This document shows, one piece after another, positions 56,701 through 63,684 of a stretch of DNA of 64,000 bases; position 1 is the first letter of the stretch, and the number at the start of each line of letters is the position of its first letter. A program made the translations under genes and the position numbers. The stretch comes from Heliocidaris erythrogramma (taxonomy: Eukaryota; Echinodermata; Echinoidea; Camarodonta; Echinometridae): NCBI GenBank assembly GCA_025617745.1, contig CM046864.1, positions 29,326,199 through 29,390,198 on the forward strand, written 5' to 3'. Under the pieces are notes generated by a model, which made no database searches, was not told the DNA's origin, and saw nothing but the letters and a program-made list of their open reading frames with translations.

Positions 56701-59700
56701 TGTCTTTTAAGACCACAATTTTTGTTTCCCTTGAAAACTGTTTCTCATTGAAACATATACCAAAGGCACCTGTACATAAAGACCATCTGCTCATACAGAC
56801 TGCATTTCTTGTCTCCTGTGAGCGGTCTTTACAGGATTCACGGTAGTACAGGGCAAGTCCACTCAGTCATCAAATGGACTGACTGAATGCCTGAAACAAA
56901 TAAAGGCATAACCAAGAGAGAAGCATGACAAAAGAGAGAAAGTTTGAGGAAAATCTGATAAAGACTGAACAGTTATGAATGTGTAAAGTATGTTAAAAAT
57001 GGTTATTGATCAAATGCTAAATGGCAATTCTGTGACATCCCTTTTCAGCACCTCTCCCATTTGTTCGGGAGGGTGTAGGCTAGGCTACTTACAAGTTTGT
57101 AACTTTCACTTTTTTGAAAAGTTTATTTACCCACTCACGGAACCATCACAATGTGGGGCTGTGTCAATTTTGGCAGTGGTCATGACCTCTAAGTTGAAGA
57201 GGTAAAAATACCAATATAAATAATTATAATAAGCAAAATTTTGAGAAAATATTTCCTTCCACATTTTAGGATGATAGAATGTCTAATTTCATGCCAGTTC
57301 TTCAATAGGATCTGTATCATCTTGATCACGTGAAATTTTCAGGCTGTTTTTGGCTGGCGATCTTGCTCCTTTCCGGCACACATGTGTGCTACTGCTACAT
57401 GTAGATATCACACACTAATATGGGAGGCCATTCTTTGCGGTATGAAGGTACAAAGTGCGAGGTTATCTACAATCACCTTGCATATGTGTGAGTGGTACCG
57501 ATATTTGAGGCTCTTTCCTATTTTGGAGACTGTCTCTATTTTCTGAGACTTTCGTCAACATTTTGGGTAGCCTATTTGGGAGACAGTCTCCCATTTAGGA
57601 GACCAGGGGCCCGTTGCACAAAACTTGCATTTAATTACGACCTGAAAATCAAACGCAAGTCCTTAGTATCACATCATTCGCTGAAAATATAGGTGCGTTT
57701 GATTCTCCCGAGTTGCGTTTCAAAACAAGTTTTGTGCAACGGGCCACAGTTTGCTTTGTTTACTTTTGCTCATGAAAAATTACCACTCTTTAACTGTCTA
57801 CTTTGAAAATTCACCGTCTACTTTTGTTTTCATAACATTTTTCGCTATGATCTACACACAAAACAAATGGGCTTCTGACCTCAGTGAGGCAAAAATTTGG
57901 CAGAGAAAAACTGCCTTATTGTTGGTGTTGTTTCTTTTGTCCTTTTGTAAGCTAAGTCTCCAATATGTGAGGCAGTCTCCCAAATAGGAAACAGTCTCCA
58001 ATATCGGCCGTGCACCTCTACAGTTTACCCACCACCTCGGTAATAATTTCTTCATCAAACAACATTAAAATGGAAATTTACAGAATTTTCAGTACCAAGC
58101 AAAACCAAGAAATGGGAGTGGTGATCAAACAGTTGGCTCTACATGTCTAGATCTACATCACATAGGCCTAGGCCTACAATGTGTTTTTTTCAAGTTTTGT
58201 TCGATTTATAATGAATATTATTTGTTTTTATCATATTGTTTATCAGAGTTTCTTCAAACTTTCCCTGATCTCTTTTTATCATTTGCCTGCTTTAAAACCA
58301 AGTTACAATTACACCTTATCTATTGGTATGTATTTTCATGAATTATGGTTGAATTCCCATCATGCCCATTGAAGTGAAAGGCACACCTGCACTGCAGTCA
58401 ACCATTGACACAGACGCTCACACTTTAGACTACCGTACATTAACAATAAGTTCTACTCACTTTCTAATTCTAGATCTAGGTAACTGTTAATACTTTATCA
58501 TGATCATCGTCATCAACATCACCTGATAACATCATCTGATCACTTTCACTTTGTTTCAGGTAGATTTACTTTCAGTTTCACTTTCAGATTTGGACCTAAG
58601 TAACTAACAGTAACACTACTGAGTACTAGTACTGACAGTACTAGTACTAGTAGTAGTAATAATACTGAGTACTAGTACTAATATGTACTAGTACTAGGCC
58701 CTGGCCTAGCCCCGGGACGCTGCCGACGCTGCCACGAAGTGGCAGCGTCCTGAGTGAAACCAGTACGATTCGGTGGGTCTCACAATTTACCAATGTTCAA
58801 ATGACCATTGAAAATATGGCCATATAATTTATTTTCTTTCATTCAAGTATCATATATACGCAGCCAATCCGCAGGTCCCCTAAAAGCGCGCTATTTTATT
58901 TCCAATTCTGCCTGACTATGAATACATAATGAGCAAGAACAGCCAGGAACATCTCATTTGCAAACTATTGAATAGACTACTTATCATTCACCAATCGTCA
59001 TGAGTTATACATCAAATAAAAGAAGAGGGATCAGAGATTTGTGACATGCTTTTATTGTGTTCAAAATAAAAGACGAAATTGGTATAAAATGGTGTTCCTT
59101 TTATGACAAAAAATGGAAATTAAATGAAATATAAATCTGGCCAAATCTACCATAGTTTTATTGTGAGCCAGGGCAAATTTGACATGAGCGTAAAGGGCAT
59201 TTTCTGTACTTTCCAAAGATTGAAATAACATTAATGTGCACTTCATGCACCAGGATCCAGCAATATGTAACCAATGTACACACTTTGTCTTTAAAAAAGT
59301 CAATTCCAGCATTTTGATTGGTTACCACCACGCAAAATGTTTTCTCACAGCCAGGCAACAGCTATGCGCATGTTTGCGCAAGGATGAAACAACAGGTTGC
59401 GCAATGTTTCATTCAACGCGCACTTGGTTACGGATGGCTCGCTTGCCAATCACAGGGCTAAGATTCTATGGTCTTGACCATGGTCTTGACAACGGATGAT
59501 CTGCGGCTGAATACTGCTGGATCCTGACTCTGTCATAAATTTATGGATGATTTGAATGTAACGATGAAAAAGATGAGATTCCAGCGCTTCCATACATATG
59601 TGTCTTGATGGCGGCTCATATACTTTTTATATGTCTTTTAACAACTTGAAATCTTGTGAAAAAAAGGCTTTTGTATGACTATTTCATCAGTTATTTTAAA

Positions 59701-61570
59701 CATTTTATTTTTAAAATTCTGACTAAAACAAAATATCCCTGTGTTGGTAAACTATTCATTTATTTTTGCAGAAAGTCTAATGAGCACAGCATTAATATTT
59801 ATTGAAGAGCATAACTTTAAAGATGACCATGCGATACAGCCGGCTGGGTGCAGGGAGAAAGTCCATTTCGGGCACTGGAAATAAAATGCGCGATTTTTGC
59901 TCATTTGCATACGACCTGCGGTCTGACTGTACGATGCCACTTACCTAAACAGACCTTCCGCAAATCAGATTTTCCTAAAAAATGTGTAGAATCGATAAAT
60001 GTCACTTTTTACTCTCAATTTTCCAAATCAGTCCCATTCGCCATGTAGTTGAAGCAGAAACGAAAATAGGCAGTTGCGCATGCGTCTATGAATATTTATT
60101 ACAATGACGCCATAGTTTTCGTCACAGGAATAATGAATATTCATATATCCACCGTGATCCGCCGATCTCTCGAGCCCACTCGTCTAATGAATATTCATAA
60201 TCCTCCCTTCTTGTCTGTATTATATTGGAGCTGCTGCGCATGCGCATTGCAAGCAAAACACCGACTTACGGAAGTTTTTAGTACAGGCTCTTGGAGATAA
60301 ATATGCCTTTTTTGTATCATCCTCATTGAAAAGAAAGACGACAGTCAATCGTTAAGTATTGTAAGTACCTAAAATAGCCTAAAATCAACTTTATTACCTT
60401 TATTACCTTTATTACCAGATCTACTGGAAAAATGCAGTTACTTCTGCAGCCTAGTTTCCAGGTCTATCTCATTTCTCCATTTACTGTATCCATCTAGCTA
60501 AACTACTGTAAACTCTGCCAGTGTGCTGTGCCAGAACTACTGCTCCCATGGGTGAGCATATTGAACTGCAGACCAAAACTTGTCTAACTTTGATTTAAAT
60601 CTATTCAATGTTGATGCAGTAACTATCTCTAATGGCAGCGAATTCCAGTCATTTACAACTCTAGCACTGAAATTATTCTGTCTAACATCCAGTCTGCTTC
60701 TCCTCACATACAATTTGTATCGGTGTCCACGTGTAGACTGAGTGGATGCAAACGTAAAGAACATGTCTTTGTTCAAATCGTCAATGCCATGGATGATTTT
60801 GTATGTCTGTATCATGTCCCCTCTCCGCATTCTGTACTGAATGGAAGGTAACTTCATGAGACGAAGCCGTCTACCATAGTCTAAGTGTTTCAAGGATGGT
60901 ACTAATTTTGTAGCACATCGCTGAACCTTTTCGATGGCTTTCAAGTCACAGACATACAGACTGATTTCATGTTTCATGGCTATCATTTTGACAAACGACC
61001 TTGTAATTATGTGACATCCATGCGATCAAAGGACTGCGAATCGCAGCCCGAACACTACGTGTTCGGGCTGCCGCAGTAAGGCCCTGGCCTAGTGGCAATT
61101 ATTACTAGCAGTGGCAGAACAGAAAGAGTGTAGGCATTGATCTTGTAGTTTTACAGGCGATGTCAAATGTTATAAAATATCTAGATTCTACATAAATTAT
61201 TGTACCGTATAACTAAGATATTTAGAGGCTTTACTAGTACTAGTTTAGTTAAATTGTGTGAATTCCGGCTTGGCACGCGAGATGTCATACTTATCGCCGG
61301 AACTCCGTGCGGGGCTCCAGCGGGGGCCAGGCTGGAGAGGCGAACTCTGACTGACTCACGTGTACCTGGGCTGAGCTGGGCTGAGCTGAGCGAGTCTCGG
61401 TGGATGTTTCGGCTTCGCCAGCCACCATTAAAGGCTTTACCGTTCAGTTTGACATCATAATTGCTCCTTGTTTATATCCCCTTTTTTGAATATTTTTTTT
61501 AAATCTCTTTGAATACAAAAAACGTGATGAAACTCACCAAGAAGTCTTCAACCCCGGCAAGCGCAATCAT
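35736..61570 (-). CDS. CLN3: CLN3 (battenin)-like multi-pass membrane protein, 14 exons
   Basis: Exons in coding order: 61570-61538, 55291-55212, 54452-54385, 52533-52459, 51720-51668, 48718-48684, 47618-47512, 46509-46455, 45609-45443, 44631-44537, 41478-41359, 40137-40027, 38667-38502 and 35797-35736. All junctions are GT-AG and phases close to 408 codons plus stop (human CLN3 has 438). Family landmarks are VGFFLLGLSNMLPYAMVSAA near the start, AWSSGCGCAGLIG at 131-143, AERWRCFK near 241, FASLSS at 300-305, GAIYVNTF at 354-361 and a C-terminal hydrophobic helix. About ten hydrophobic segments are visible. CLN3 proteins act in lysosomal and endosomal membranes. Oddities are a very short N terminus, no C-terminal CaaX box, and substitutions at positions matching human E295, V330, R334 and D416. 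Exon 1 (11 codons, with an in-frame upstream stop) is the least certain; the rest is firm. Confidence 0.88.
35839..35854. repeat. Perfect GC palindrome
   Basis: CGACCGCGCGCGGTCG is self-complementary and abuts the left end of the element at 35855. Confidence 0.9.
35855..37317 (+). mobile_element. Element with seven 170-bp tandem repeats, GGAC tract and terminal hairpin
   Basis: The left end TTTATGCCTCCGCC is inverted at the right end (GGCGGAGGCATAAA, 37304-37317). Seven copies of a unit of 169-171 bp start near 36051, 36221, 36390, 36560, 36731, 36901 and 37072. Each holds GTAAATTGACCTCTGTGACC and a GAGATATCG.GGTAACGGTG end. A GGACGGAC tract (37216-37264) and a hairpin ATGCCTCCGG...CGGAGGCAT (37279-37313) follow. 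This matches the layout of non-autonomous Helentron-type elements, but no autonomous partner is visible. It lies in the last intron of the CLN3-like gene. Confidence 0.75.
37428..37634. mobile_element. Tc1/mariner-type foldback element, family CAGCC, copy 2
   Basis: TA-bordered CAGCCATAGAAAAAATTATT and the inverted CCAGGGCTG end. The body is closely similar to 10716-10928. Confidence 0.85.
38820..39206. mobile_element. PIF/Harbinger-type foldback element, TAA target repeat
   Basis: AGCCCGGCGCACACTG and CAGTGTGCGCCGGTCT are inverted with one mismatch. TAA flanks both ends (38817-38819 and 39207-39209), which is the known Harbinger TWA target. It is 387 bp and non-coding, and lies in intron 12 of the CLN3-like gene. 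Confidence 0.8.
39367..39741. mobile_element. R370 repeat, copy 2
   Basis: This copy has the clearest ends, AAGGTTGAGTTCTG and CAGAACTCAACTT. Its right part gives the empty sequence GACCAGAACTC that is interrupted by a foldback element in copy 4. Confidence 0.8.
40262..40390 (+). mobile_element. tRNA-derived SINE, family S2, copy 1
   Basis: A box TGGCGTGGTGGTCTAG and B box GGTTCAAATCTC are followed by CAGCCCAGCTCTTAAC and CAATCTATGTTTGCCACT. It resembles, in the opposite orientation, the element at 47272-47464. Confidence 0.65.
40473..40605. mobile_element. Foldback element, family GGGAGCG, copy 3
   Basis: Left end GGGCAGCGTTTCATCAAG and right end CTTGATGAAACGCTCC, with a small internal deletion relative to other copies. 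Confidence 0.85.
40823..40941. mobile_element. Foldback element, family GGGAGCG, copy 4 (right end lost)
   Basis: The copy runs from GGGGAGCG to ACAAAACACTT and then stops abruptly. Its last 15 or so bases are missing and a copied exon edge begins at 40942. Confidence 0.85.
40942..41027 (-). pseudogene. Copied edge of CLN3-like exon 13 with its acceptor
   Basis: Matches 38643-38725 almost base for base over the first 30 bp (GGATGTAAACCGGCATGAAC and onward), then with several changes. It includes the 5' edge of exon 13 and part of the preceding intron. It lies about 2.3 kb upstream in the same gene and orientation, and would encode only a few residues. Confidence 0.85.
41031..41331. repeat. 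Tandem block of TAGCGGTCCT repeats
   Basis: TTTATAAGGAC.GCTATT starts two related units of about 135 bp, followed by four copies of ACTAGCGGTCCTCATG-like 15-16-mers. The ends (GGTCTACTATTTATAAGG and GACTAGCGAGTTTACC) suggest a foldback element whose interior has expanded. Confidence 0.7.
41480..42224. other. CLN3-like intron 10, no recognised elements in this part
   Basis: AT-rich sequence without exons or paired ends. Confidence 0.4.
42225..42408 (-). mobile_element. Tc1/mariner-type foldback element, family CAGCC, diverged copy
   Basis: CAGCCCTGGAATCAAACTG is bordered by TA on the left, and TATCTTATTTCCTTCTGG matches the inner body of the family. The right end is degraded. Confidence 0.6.
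42612..42818. mobile_element. Tc1/mariner-type foldback element, family CAGCC, diverged copy
   Basis: CAGACATTGAAAAAAATCA at the left and TTATTCCAGAGCTG at the right, with AAGGAGGAAATAAAATA in the body. It is inverted relative to the copy 200 bp to its left. Confidence 0.65.
43203..44270. repeat. Minisatellite of CACACTT...AGACCTA units
   Basis: Two short modules, ACTTCTCTCTAGACCTAG and ACTTTTCTTCAGACCTAATT, are arranged in a higher-order unit of about 59 or 82 bp together with CACACATCTCCATCAC. There are more than ten higher-order units; the outer ones are diverged. It lies in intron 10 of the CLN3-like gene, next to exon 10. Confidence 0.95.
44399..44443 (-). pseudogene. Copied 3' edge of CLN3-like exon 10 with its splice donor
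   Basis: GGTCTTACGTTAGCACCCA is shared exactly with the true exon end at 44530-44548, and similarity continues through the exon-like part CTTCTAGATCAG versus CTTCCAGATAAG. A weaker copy lies near 44270-44300. Confidence 0.75.
45260..45427. mobile_element. Foldback element, family GGCCCCGT, copy 2
   Basis: GGCCCCTTAACACAAAAGTT and its inverse AACTTTTGTGTTATGAGGCC are flanked by exact CAG repeats (45257-45259 and 45428-45430). The right end lies 15 bp from the splice donor of CLN3-like exon 9. Confidence 0.85.
45745..45820. repeat. Interstitial telomere-like CCCTAA repeats
   Basis: CTAACCCTAACCCCTAAC, CTCTAACCCTAAC, several CCTAAAC variants and CCCTAACCCTAG occur in a degenerate run. Similar but weaker text sits near 47950-48010 (inverted) and 48945-48975, each next to AGTGTTTGGTCC-like or GCAACAATTGCTCC-like motifs, so it appears to be part of a dispersed repeat. 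Confidence 0.7.
45955..46294. mobile_element. R370 repeat, copy 3
   Basis: Shares GAGCTTTCTCATTCCTTTTA, TTCAGACCAACATTCATG and CCCATTTCTGTGTGC with the other three copies. The ends are more eroded. Confidence 0.75.
46627..46955 (-). mobile_element. tRNA-derived SINE with conserved core and L2-like tail
   Basis: On the minus strand a tRNA-like head (GTCGAGTGGTTCAA, B box GGGTTCGAACCCC) is followed by CCCTTGAGCGAGACATTTTA, GGTGTTAAATGGGTACCTGG and a 3' end GGTAAGGCGCTATAAA. Head, central core and LINE-type tail is the layout of the V-SINE/DeuSINE class. Confidence 0.75.
47003..47155 (+). repeat. Dispersed repeat, copy 2 (see 1440-1560)
   Basis: GTTATCCTTTATTTTC, CCTATAGAATGCCAGATAAA and GGTGATTGGTACAC match the copy in the ADA2 gene A intron. 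Confidence 0.55.
47272..47464 (-). mobile_element. tRNA-derived SINE, family S2, copy 2
   Basis: The minus strand reads GAGGTGTTTATGGTCTAGTG, B box GGGGTTCAAATCCC, then CAGCCCAGCACCAACG. The right end lies 48 bp from the splice donor of CLN3-like exon 7. Confidence 0.65.
47640..48525. other. CLN3-like intron 6, dispersed repeat remnants only
   Basis: GGACATGGCATGGT is duplicated near 47870, and a telomere-like inverted fragment lies at about 47950-48010. No exon is seen. Confidence 0.4.
48528..48600. repeat. CT microsatellite in CLN3-like intron 6
   Basis: TCTCTC repeat with TTT and TGT interruptions. Confidence 0.85.
48980..49516. mobile_element. R370 repeat, copy 4, interrupted by a foldback element
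   Basis: The body matches the other copies up to GTAATCGCACGACCAG. A complete GGGAGCG-family element follows (49367-49502), then CAGAACTCAACTT completes the repeat. The nesting gives the exact target site. Confidence 0.9.
49367..49502. mobile_element. Foldback element, family GGGAGCG, copy 5 (nested)
   Basis: Flanked by exact CAG repeats (49364-49366 and 49503-49505). Copy 2 of the host repeat shows a single CAG at the same place. Confidence 0.92.
50006..50141. mobile_element. Foldback element, family GGGAGCG, copy 6
   Basis: Flanked by exact CTG repeats (50003-50005 and 50142-50144). Body palindromic as in the other copies. Confidence 0.92.
50161..51130 (+). mobile_element. 5'-truncated non-LTR retrotransposon (LINE) 3' end
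   Basis: The frame at 50182 encodes FVGINIDKHLSWNNHI, then VGVIFRLQHFVPRRTLILLY and ITYGIEVWG. This is the conserved end of the reverse-transcriptase domain in Jockey/CR1-type LINEs. A shifted frame (from 50406) carries the C-terminal tail with RYSTRQKES and FSLSFIGSELWN. The 3' UTR ends in TAAATCAAATCAAATCAAAT. It is broken by at least one frameshift and lies in CLN3-like intron 5. Confidence 0.85.
52303..52330. repeat. GA microsatellite
   Basis: AGAGAG run of about 25 bp in CLN3-like intron 4. Confidence 0.9.
52645..53388 (-). mobile_element. Mariner-like DNA transposon relic with transposase fragment
   Basis: CAGTGTGAGTCAGA at the left and TCTGACTCGCACTG-type sequence at the right are inverted ends bordered by TA (52643-52644 and 53389-53390). 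On the minus strand, 53120-52990 encodes FRDRVIALCEPVEWPLRSP and then VLTPMDFFVWGFLK. This is the W.PRSPDLTPMDFFLWG block of mariner-type DD-D/E transposases. At 744 bp it is shorter than a full mariner of about 1.3 kb, and the catalytic domain is incomplete with stops, so it is dead. Confidence 0.85.
53400..54384. other. CLN3-like intron 3, nothing recognised
   Basis: AT-rich sequence with only short open frames. Confidence 0.4.
54590..55190. repeat. ACT trinucleotide microsatellite, imperfect
   Basis: Long stretches of ACTACTACT with interruptions fill most of CLN3-like intron 2. The apparent open frames rich in Thr, Leu or Val are repeat artefacts. Confidence 0.9.
55380..56455. other. CLN3-like intron 1, part without recognised genes
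   Basis: A lone GTTTCTGGTTTTACAGTG element end near 56249 matches the family at 1883-2057. Nothing else is recognised. Confidence 0.4.
56464..56636. mobile_element. Tc1/mariner-type element, family CAGTGAAACC, copy 2
   Basis: CAGTGAAACCTGTC and AGCAGGTTTCACTG ends are bordered by TA. Interior GACAGGTGGTCTTT is shared with 34421-34611. Non-coding, 173 bp. Confidence 0.85.
56654..56844. mobile_element. Tc1/mariner-type element, family CAGTGAAACC, copy 3 (inverted neighbour)
   Basis: CAGTCAAACCTGCTATAG follows a TA only 17 bp after copy 2. The interior reads as the reverse complement of copy 2, and the right end is eroded. Confidence 0.75.
57487..58021. mobile_element. Inverted-repeat element with GGAGACTGTCTC motifs
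   Basis: TTTCCTATTTTGGAGACTGT on the left is mirrored by ACAGTCTCCAATA and nearby TCCCAAATAGGA on the right. Outer GGTACCGATATT pairs imperfectly with AATATCGGCCGTGC. It contains a nested foldback element. Confidence 0.65.
57607..57746. mobile_element. Foldback element, family GGCCCCGT, copy 3 (nested)
   Basis: GGGCCCGTTGCACAAAACTT and the inverted AAGTTTTGTGCAACGGGCC ends are flanked by exact CAG repeats (57604-57606 and 57747-57749). Confidence 0.88.
58608..58696. repeat. ACTAGT-rich simple repeat
   Basis: ACTAGTACT variants with GTAGTAATAATA between; self-complementary in places. Confidence 0.8.
58725..58749. repeat. Perfect 11-bp-arm hairpin
   Basis: GACGCTGCCAC-GAA-GTGGCAGCGTC. Confidence 0.9.
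58760..59900. other. CLN3-like intron 1, continuing, no gene recognised
   Basis: Short open frames on both strands lack family resemblance or splice support. CATGCGCA-like CpG motifs begin to appear after 59350. Confidence 0.4.
59903..60250 (-). promoter_or_regulatory. Candidate alternative promoter with NRF1-like and octamer motifs
   Basis: The octamer ATTTGCAT (59903-59910), NRF1-like TTGCGCATGCGTC (60074-60086) and TGCGCATGCGCA (60235-60246), and three copies of ATGAATATTCAT-like text lie within 350 bp. A minus-strand donor TTTAG|GTAAGTG ends at 59944, so a non-coding first exon starting here could splice to CLN3-like exon 2. All of this is inferred from motifs. Confidence 0.3.
60366..60990 (-). 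mobile_element. 5'-truncated LINE (CR1/L2-like) 3' end
   Basis: On the minus strand, 60986-60537 encodes 149 residues with LVPSLKHLDYGRRLRLMKLP, MIQTYKIIHG, NNFSARVVNDWNSLP and LNRFKSKLDKFW, then a stop. This is the conserved C-terminal part of CR1/L2-type reverse transcriptase polyproteins. The 3' end carries GGTAATAAA repeats (60389-60417). The preserved open frame suggests a fairly young insertion. The 5' part, with the catalytic domain, is absent. Confidence 0.88.
61043..61071. repeat. Perfect 13-bp-arm hairpin
   Basis: GCAGCCCGAACAC-TAC-GTGTTCGGGCTGC. It lies 50 bp beyond the truncated LINE. Confidence 0.9.
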
Positions 61571-61613
61571 TCGACTCCGCACCACTTAACTTTTAATTTT
61601 GCATATTGCAGTT

Positions 61614-61625
61614 GCTATATATAGC
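61614..61625 (-). promoter_or_regulatory. TATA-like palindrome upstream of CLN3-like exon 1
   Basis: GCTATATATAGC lies about 45-55 bp upstream of the ATG at 61570. A GC-rich alternating CGCGCG stretch (61660-61672) lies further upstream. If used as a TATA box, the 5' UTR would be very short. Confidence 0.3.
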
Positions 61626-62099
61626 TTGCTGGCGTGCAGTGCTGCATGCTGGCGCTGGCGCGCGCGCGCGCTGCAACGCAATTGCAATGCATAGATCATT
61701 TTGTAGTATCATAATGAATAAGTTAAAACAATAAAGGACAACGTATTCTAATAACATTTGGGAAGATGAATTTATGTATATATTACTTTTGGAAATTTAT
61801 TTCCTGTGCCAAAATTTAGTATCCAAAATTCTACTTTCACTTTCACTTCCTATCATTGTTAATATTTTCCCTTTAATCGGTGCCTTTGCCATTGAAATTC
61901 CAGCTATTCAATCCAAGTCGATGTATCTATCCACCTGATCATTTCTTTGCACGGGAGGGGGCGGGGACCATTTGCTTTGTAAAGTTCTCTCTCTCAACCT
62001 TTACTTTCTGCAAATGAATACTCTACTCCTCTCTCCTTCCTTTTCTTTATCTTCTTTTCAATGATTTTATCAGTTTCCTATTTTTTAGTTTGCTCCTGG

Positions 62100-62280
62100 G
62101 TTTTTTTTTTTGTCGTTTTGTTTTTTGTTTTTTTGTTTTTGTTTTTTGTTTTTTTGTTTTTTGTTTGTTTTGTTTTGTTTTTGTTTTTTTGTTTGTTTTG
62201 TTTTGTTTGTTGTTTTTTTTGGTTTGTTTGTTTGTTTGTTTTTTGGTGTTTTTTTTTTTTTTTTTTTTGGGGGGGGGGGG
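62100..62280. repeat. T-rich TTTTTTG simple repeat ending in poly-G
   Basis: Imperfect TTTTG/TTTTTTG repeats end in T and G homopolymers. Phe-rich open frames here are artefacts. Confidence 0.9.
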
Positions 62281-62572
62281 TTATTTAATTAACAAATGTT
62301 CATTTTCTATACTTTCCTATTTGTGATGTTTATGACAAGCACTGTCCTTACAATACATGTACCGTAGTTTCCGATGTTGATTTCTATTTGATTTGCAAGC
62401 ATGACAATTTCCAATCTTGAAAGTAGGCCTACTGTTATTTTTAACAGGACCAAGATATAAAGCAGATTAAATGTTTGTTTGCTTTTGTTTTGTTTATATC
62501 TGATTATTGTATTCCTGAATAATTAAAATATAATGAAAATATAAAAATACTTAGAGGGCCCCTGCAACAAAA

Positions 62573-63342
62573 CGCAACCCAAATGCAAGGGGTTTTTTTT
62601 TTTGCTGTTGATGTGCATGGATGCATACAACTAATGTTCCGTTATTCAAACATCTAGATATGTTTCATAGATTTTTAAATGTTTTTTGAAATTTTTTTTC
62701 CAACCTCCTAAACTACACCCTAAAAAAAGCTCCAGATCTCGTTCTTGCAATGACATCATCTGTCAATCATCAGTCTGCTACAGTCTAACATTCTACAATT
62801 AGACAGTGGAATGTAACTTCCCCCAGCTGAGCATATGCTCACAATAGAATTGCATGCTTTCAAACAATACCTCTCATTACCATTCTTTTCCTGCATGGTG
62901 ATGCTACAGCATGTCTGACATAGCAACTACTATATCAGAACAGATCGATGGTCATATCTGGCATAGTTACATACAGCTGTCTTCCCTTACTAATGATTGA
63001 CAGATGATGTCACTGCAGGAATGAGATCTGGGCCCCGTTGCATAAAACTTACAATATTAATGGTAACTCTGCTATCAATGTTAACTACCATGTATAACAT
63101 CACTCAACAGTCAACCAAAATCAAGGTTTCCATGGGAGTTACCATTGATGGCAAAGTTACCATTAATGGTATATTAAGTTTTATGCAACGGGGCCCTGGA
63201 GCGTTTTTAGGGTGGAGCTAGCATGTTTGAGAAAATGATTTCAAAAAATATGTTACAATTTATGAAACATATTTAGATGTTTGAATAACAAAATATGAGT
63301 TGTCCCTGCACATCAACAGAAATCAACTTGCCTTTGGGTTGC
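62573..63342. mobile_element. Inverted-repeat element with arms of about 150-200 bp
   Basis: GCAACCCAAATGCAAG (62573) is mirrored by CTTGCCTTTGGGTTGC (63342). Pairing continues through GTTATTCAAACATCTA.ATAT and CACCCTAAAAA.GCTCCAGATC, to GATGACATCATCTGTCAATC-like sequence near 62770. The right arm is interrupted by a foldback element; the left arm keeps the uninterrupted sequence. Confidence 0.85.
63031..63195. mobile_element. Foldback element, family GGCCCCGT, copy 4 (nested)
   Basis: GGCCCCGTTGCATAAAACTT and the inverted AAGTTTTATGCAACGGGGCC ends are flanked by exact CTG repeats (63028-63030 and 63196-63198). The matching site in the other arm of the host element has a single CTG (GAGATCTGGAGC). 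Confidence 0.93.
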
Positions 63343-63394
63343 TGCGGACCTATACAATTCACCTTGTATTTATCTCTCCTTCCCTTCCTTTCTC

Positions 63395-63625
63395 CAAATC
63401 TCACTCTCTCTCTCTTTCTGTCTATAAAATAATTGTCTCCCTCTCTCTCTCTCTCTCTTTCTCTCTTATTGTCTCCCCCTCTCTCTTTCTCTCTTTACTC
63501 TCTCCAAACCTCTCTCTCATTCTCTCCCCTCTCTCTCTCTCTCTCTCTCTCTTATTCTCTCCCTCTCTCTATACTCTCTCCAACCCCCAACCCCCCGCCC
63601 CTCTCTCTCTCTTCTTCTTCTTCTT
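63395..63625. repeat. CT microsatellite cluster
   Basis: Imperfect TCTCTC with ATT and CCC interruptions, ending in CTT repeats. Confidence 0.9.
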
Positions 63626-63684
63626 CTTCCCATACCCTCTCTGTTCTTCTTTCGTCCACATAAACTCACTATAATGATCGAGGA

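Noticed and set aside
62061-62326. Phe-rich open frames that look like membrane proteins
   Set aside because: They are translations of a TTTTTTG simple repeat.
63300-63674. Ser/Leu-rich open frames near the right end
   Set aside because: CT microsatellite artefacts without splice or family support.
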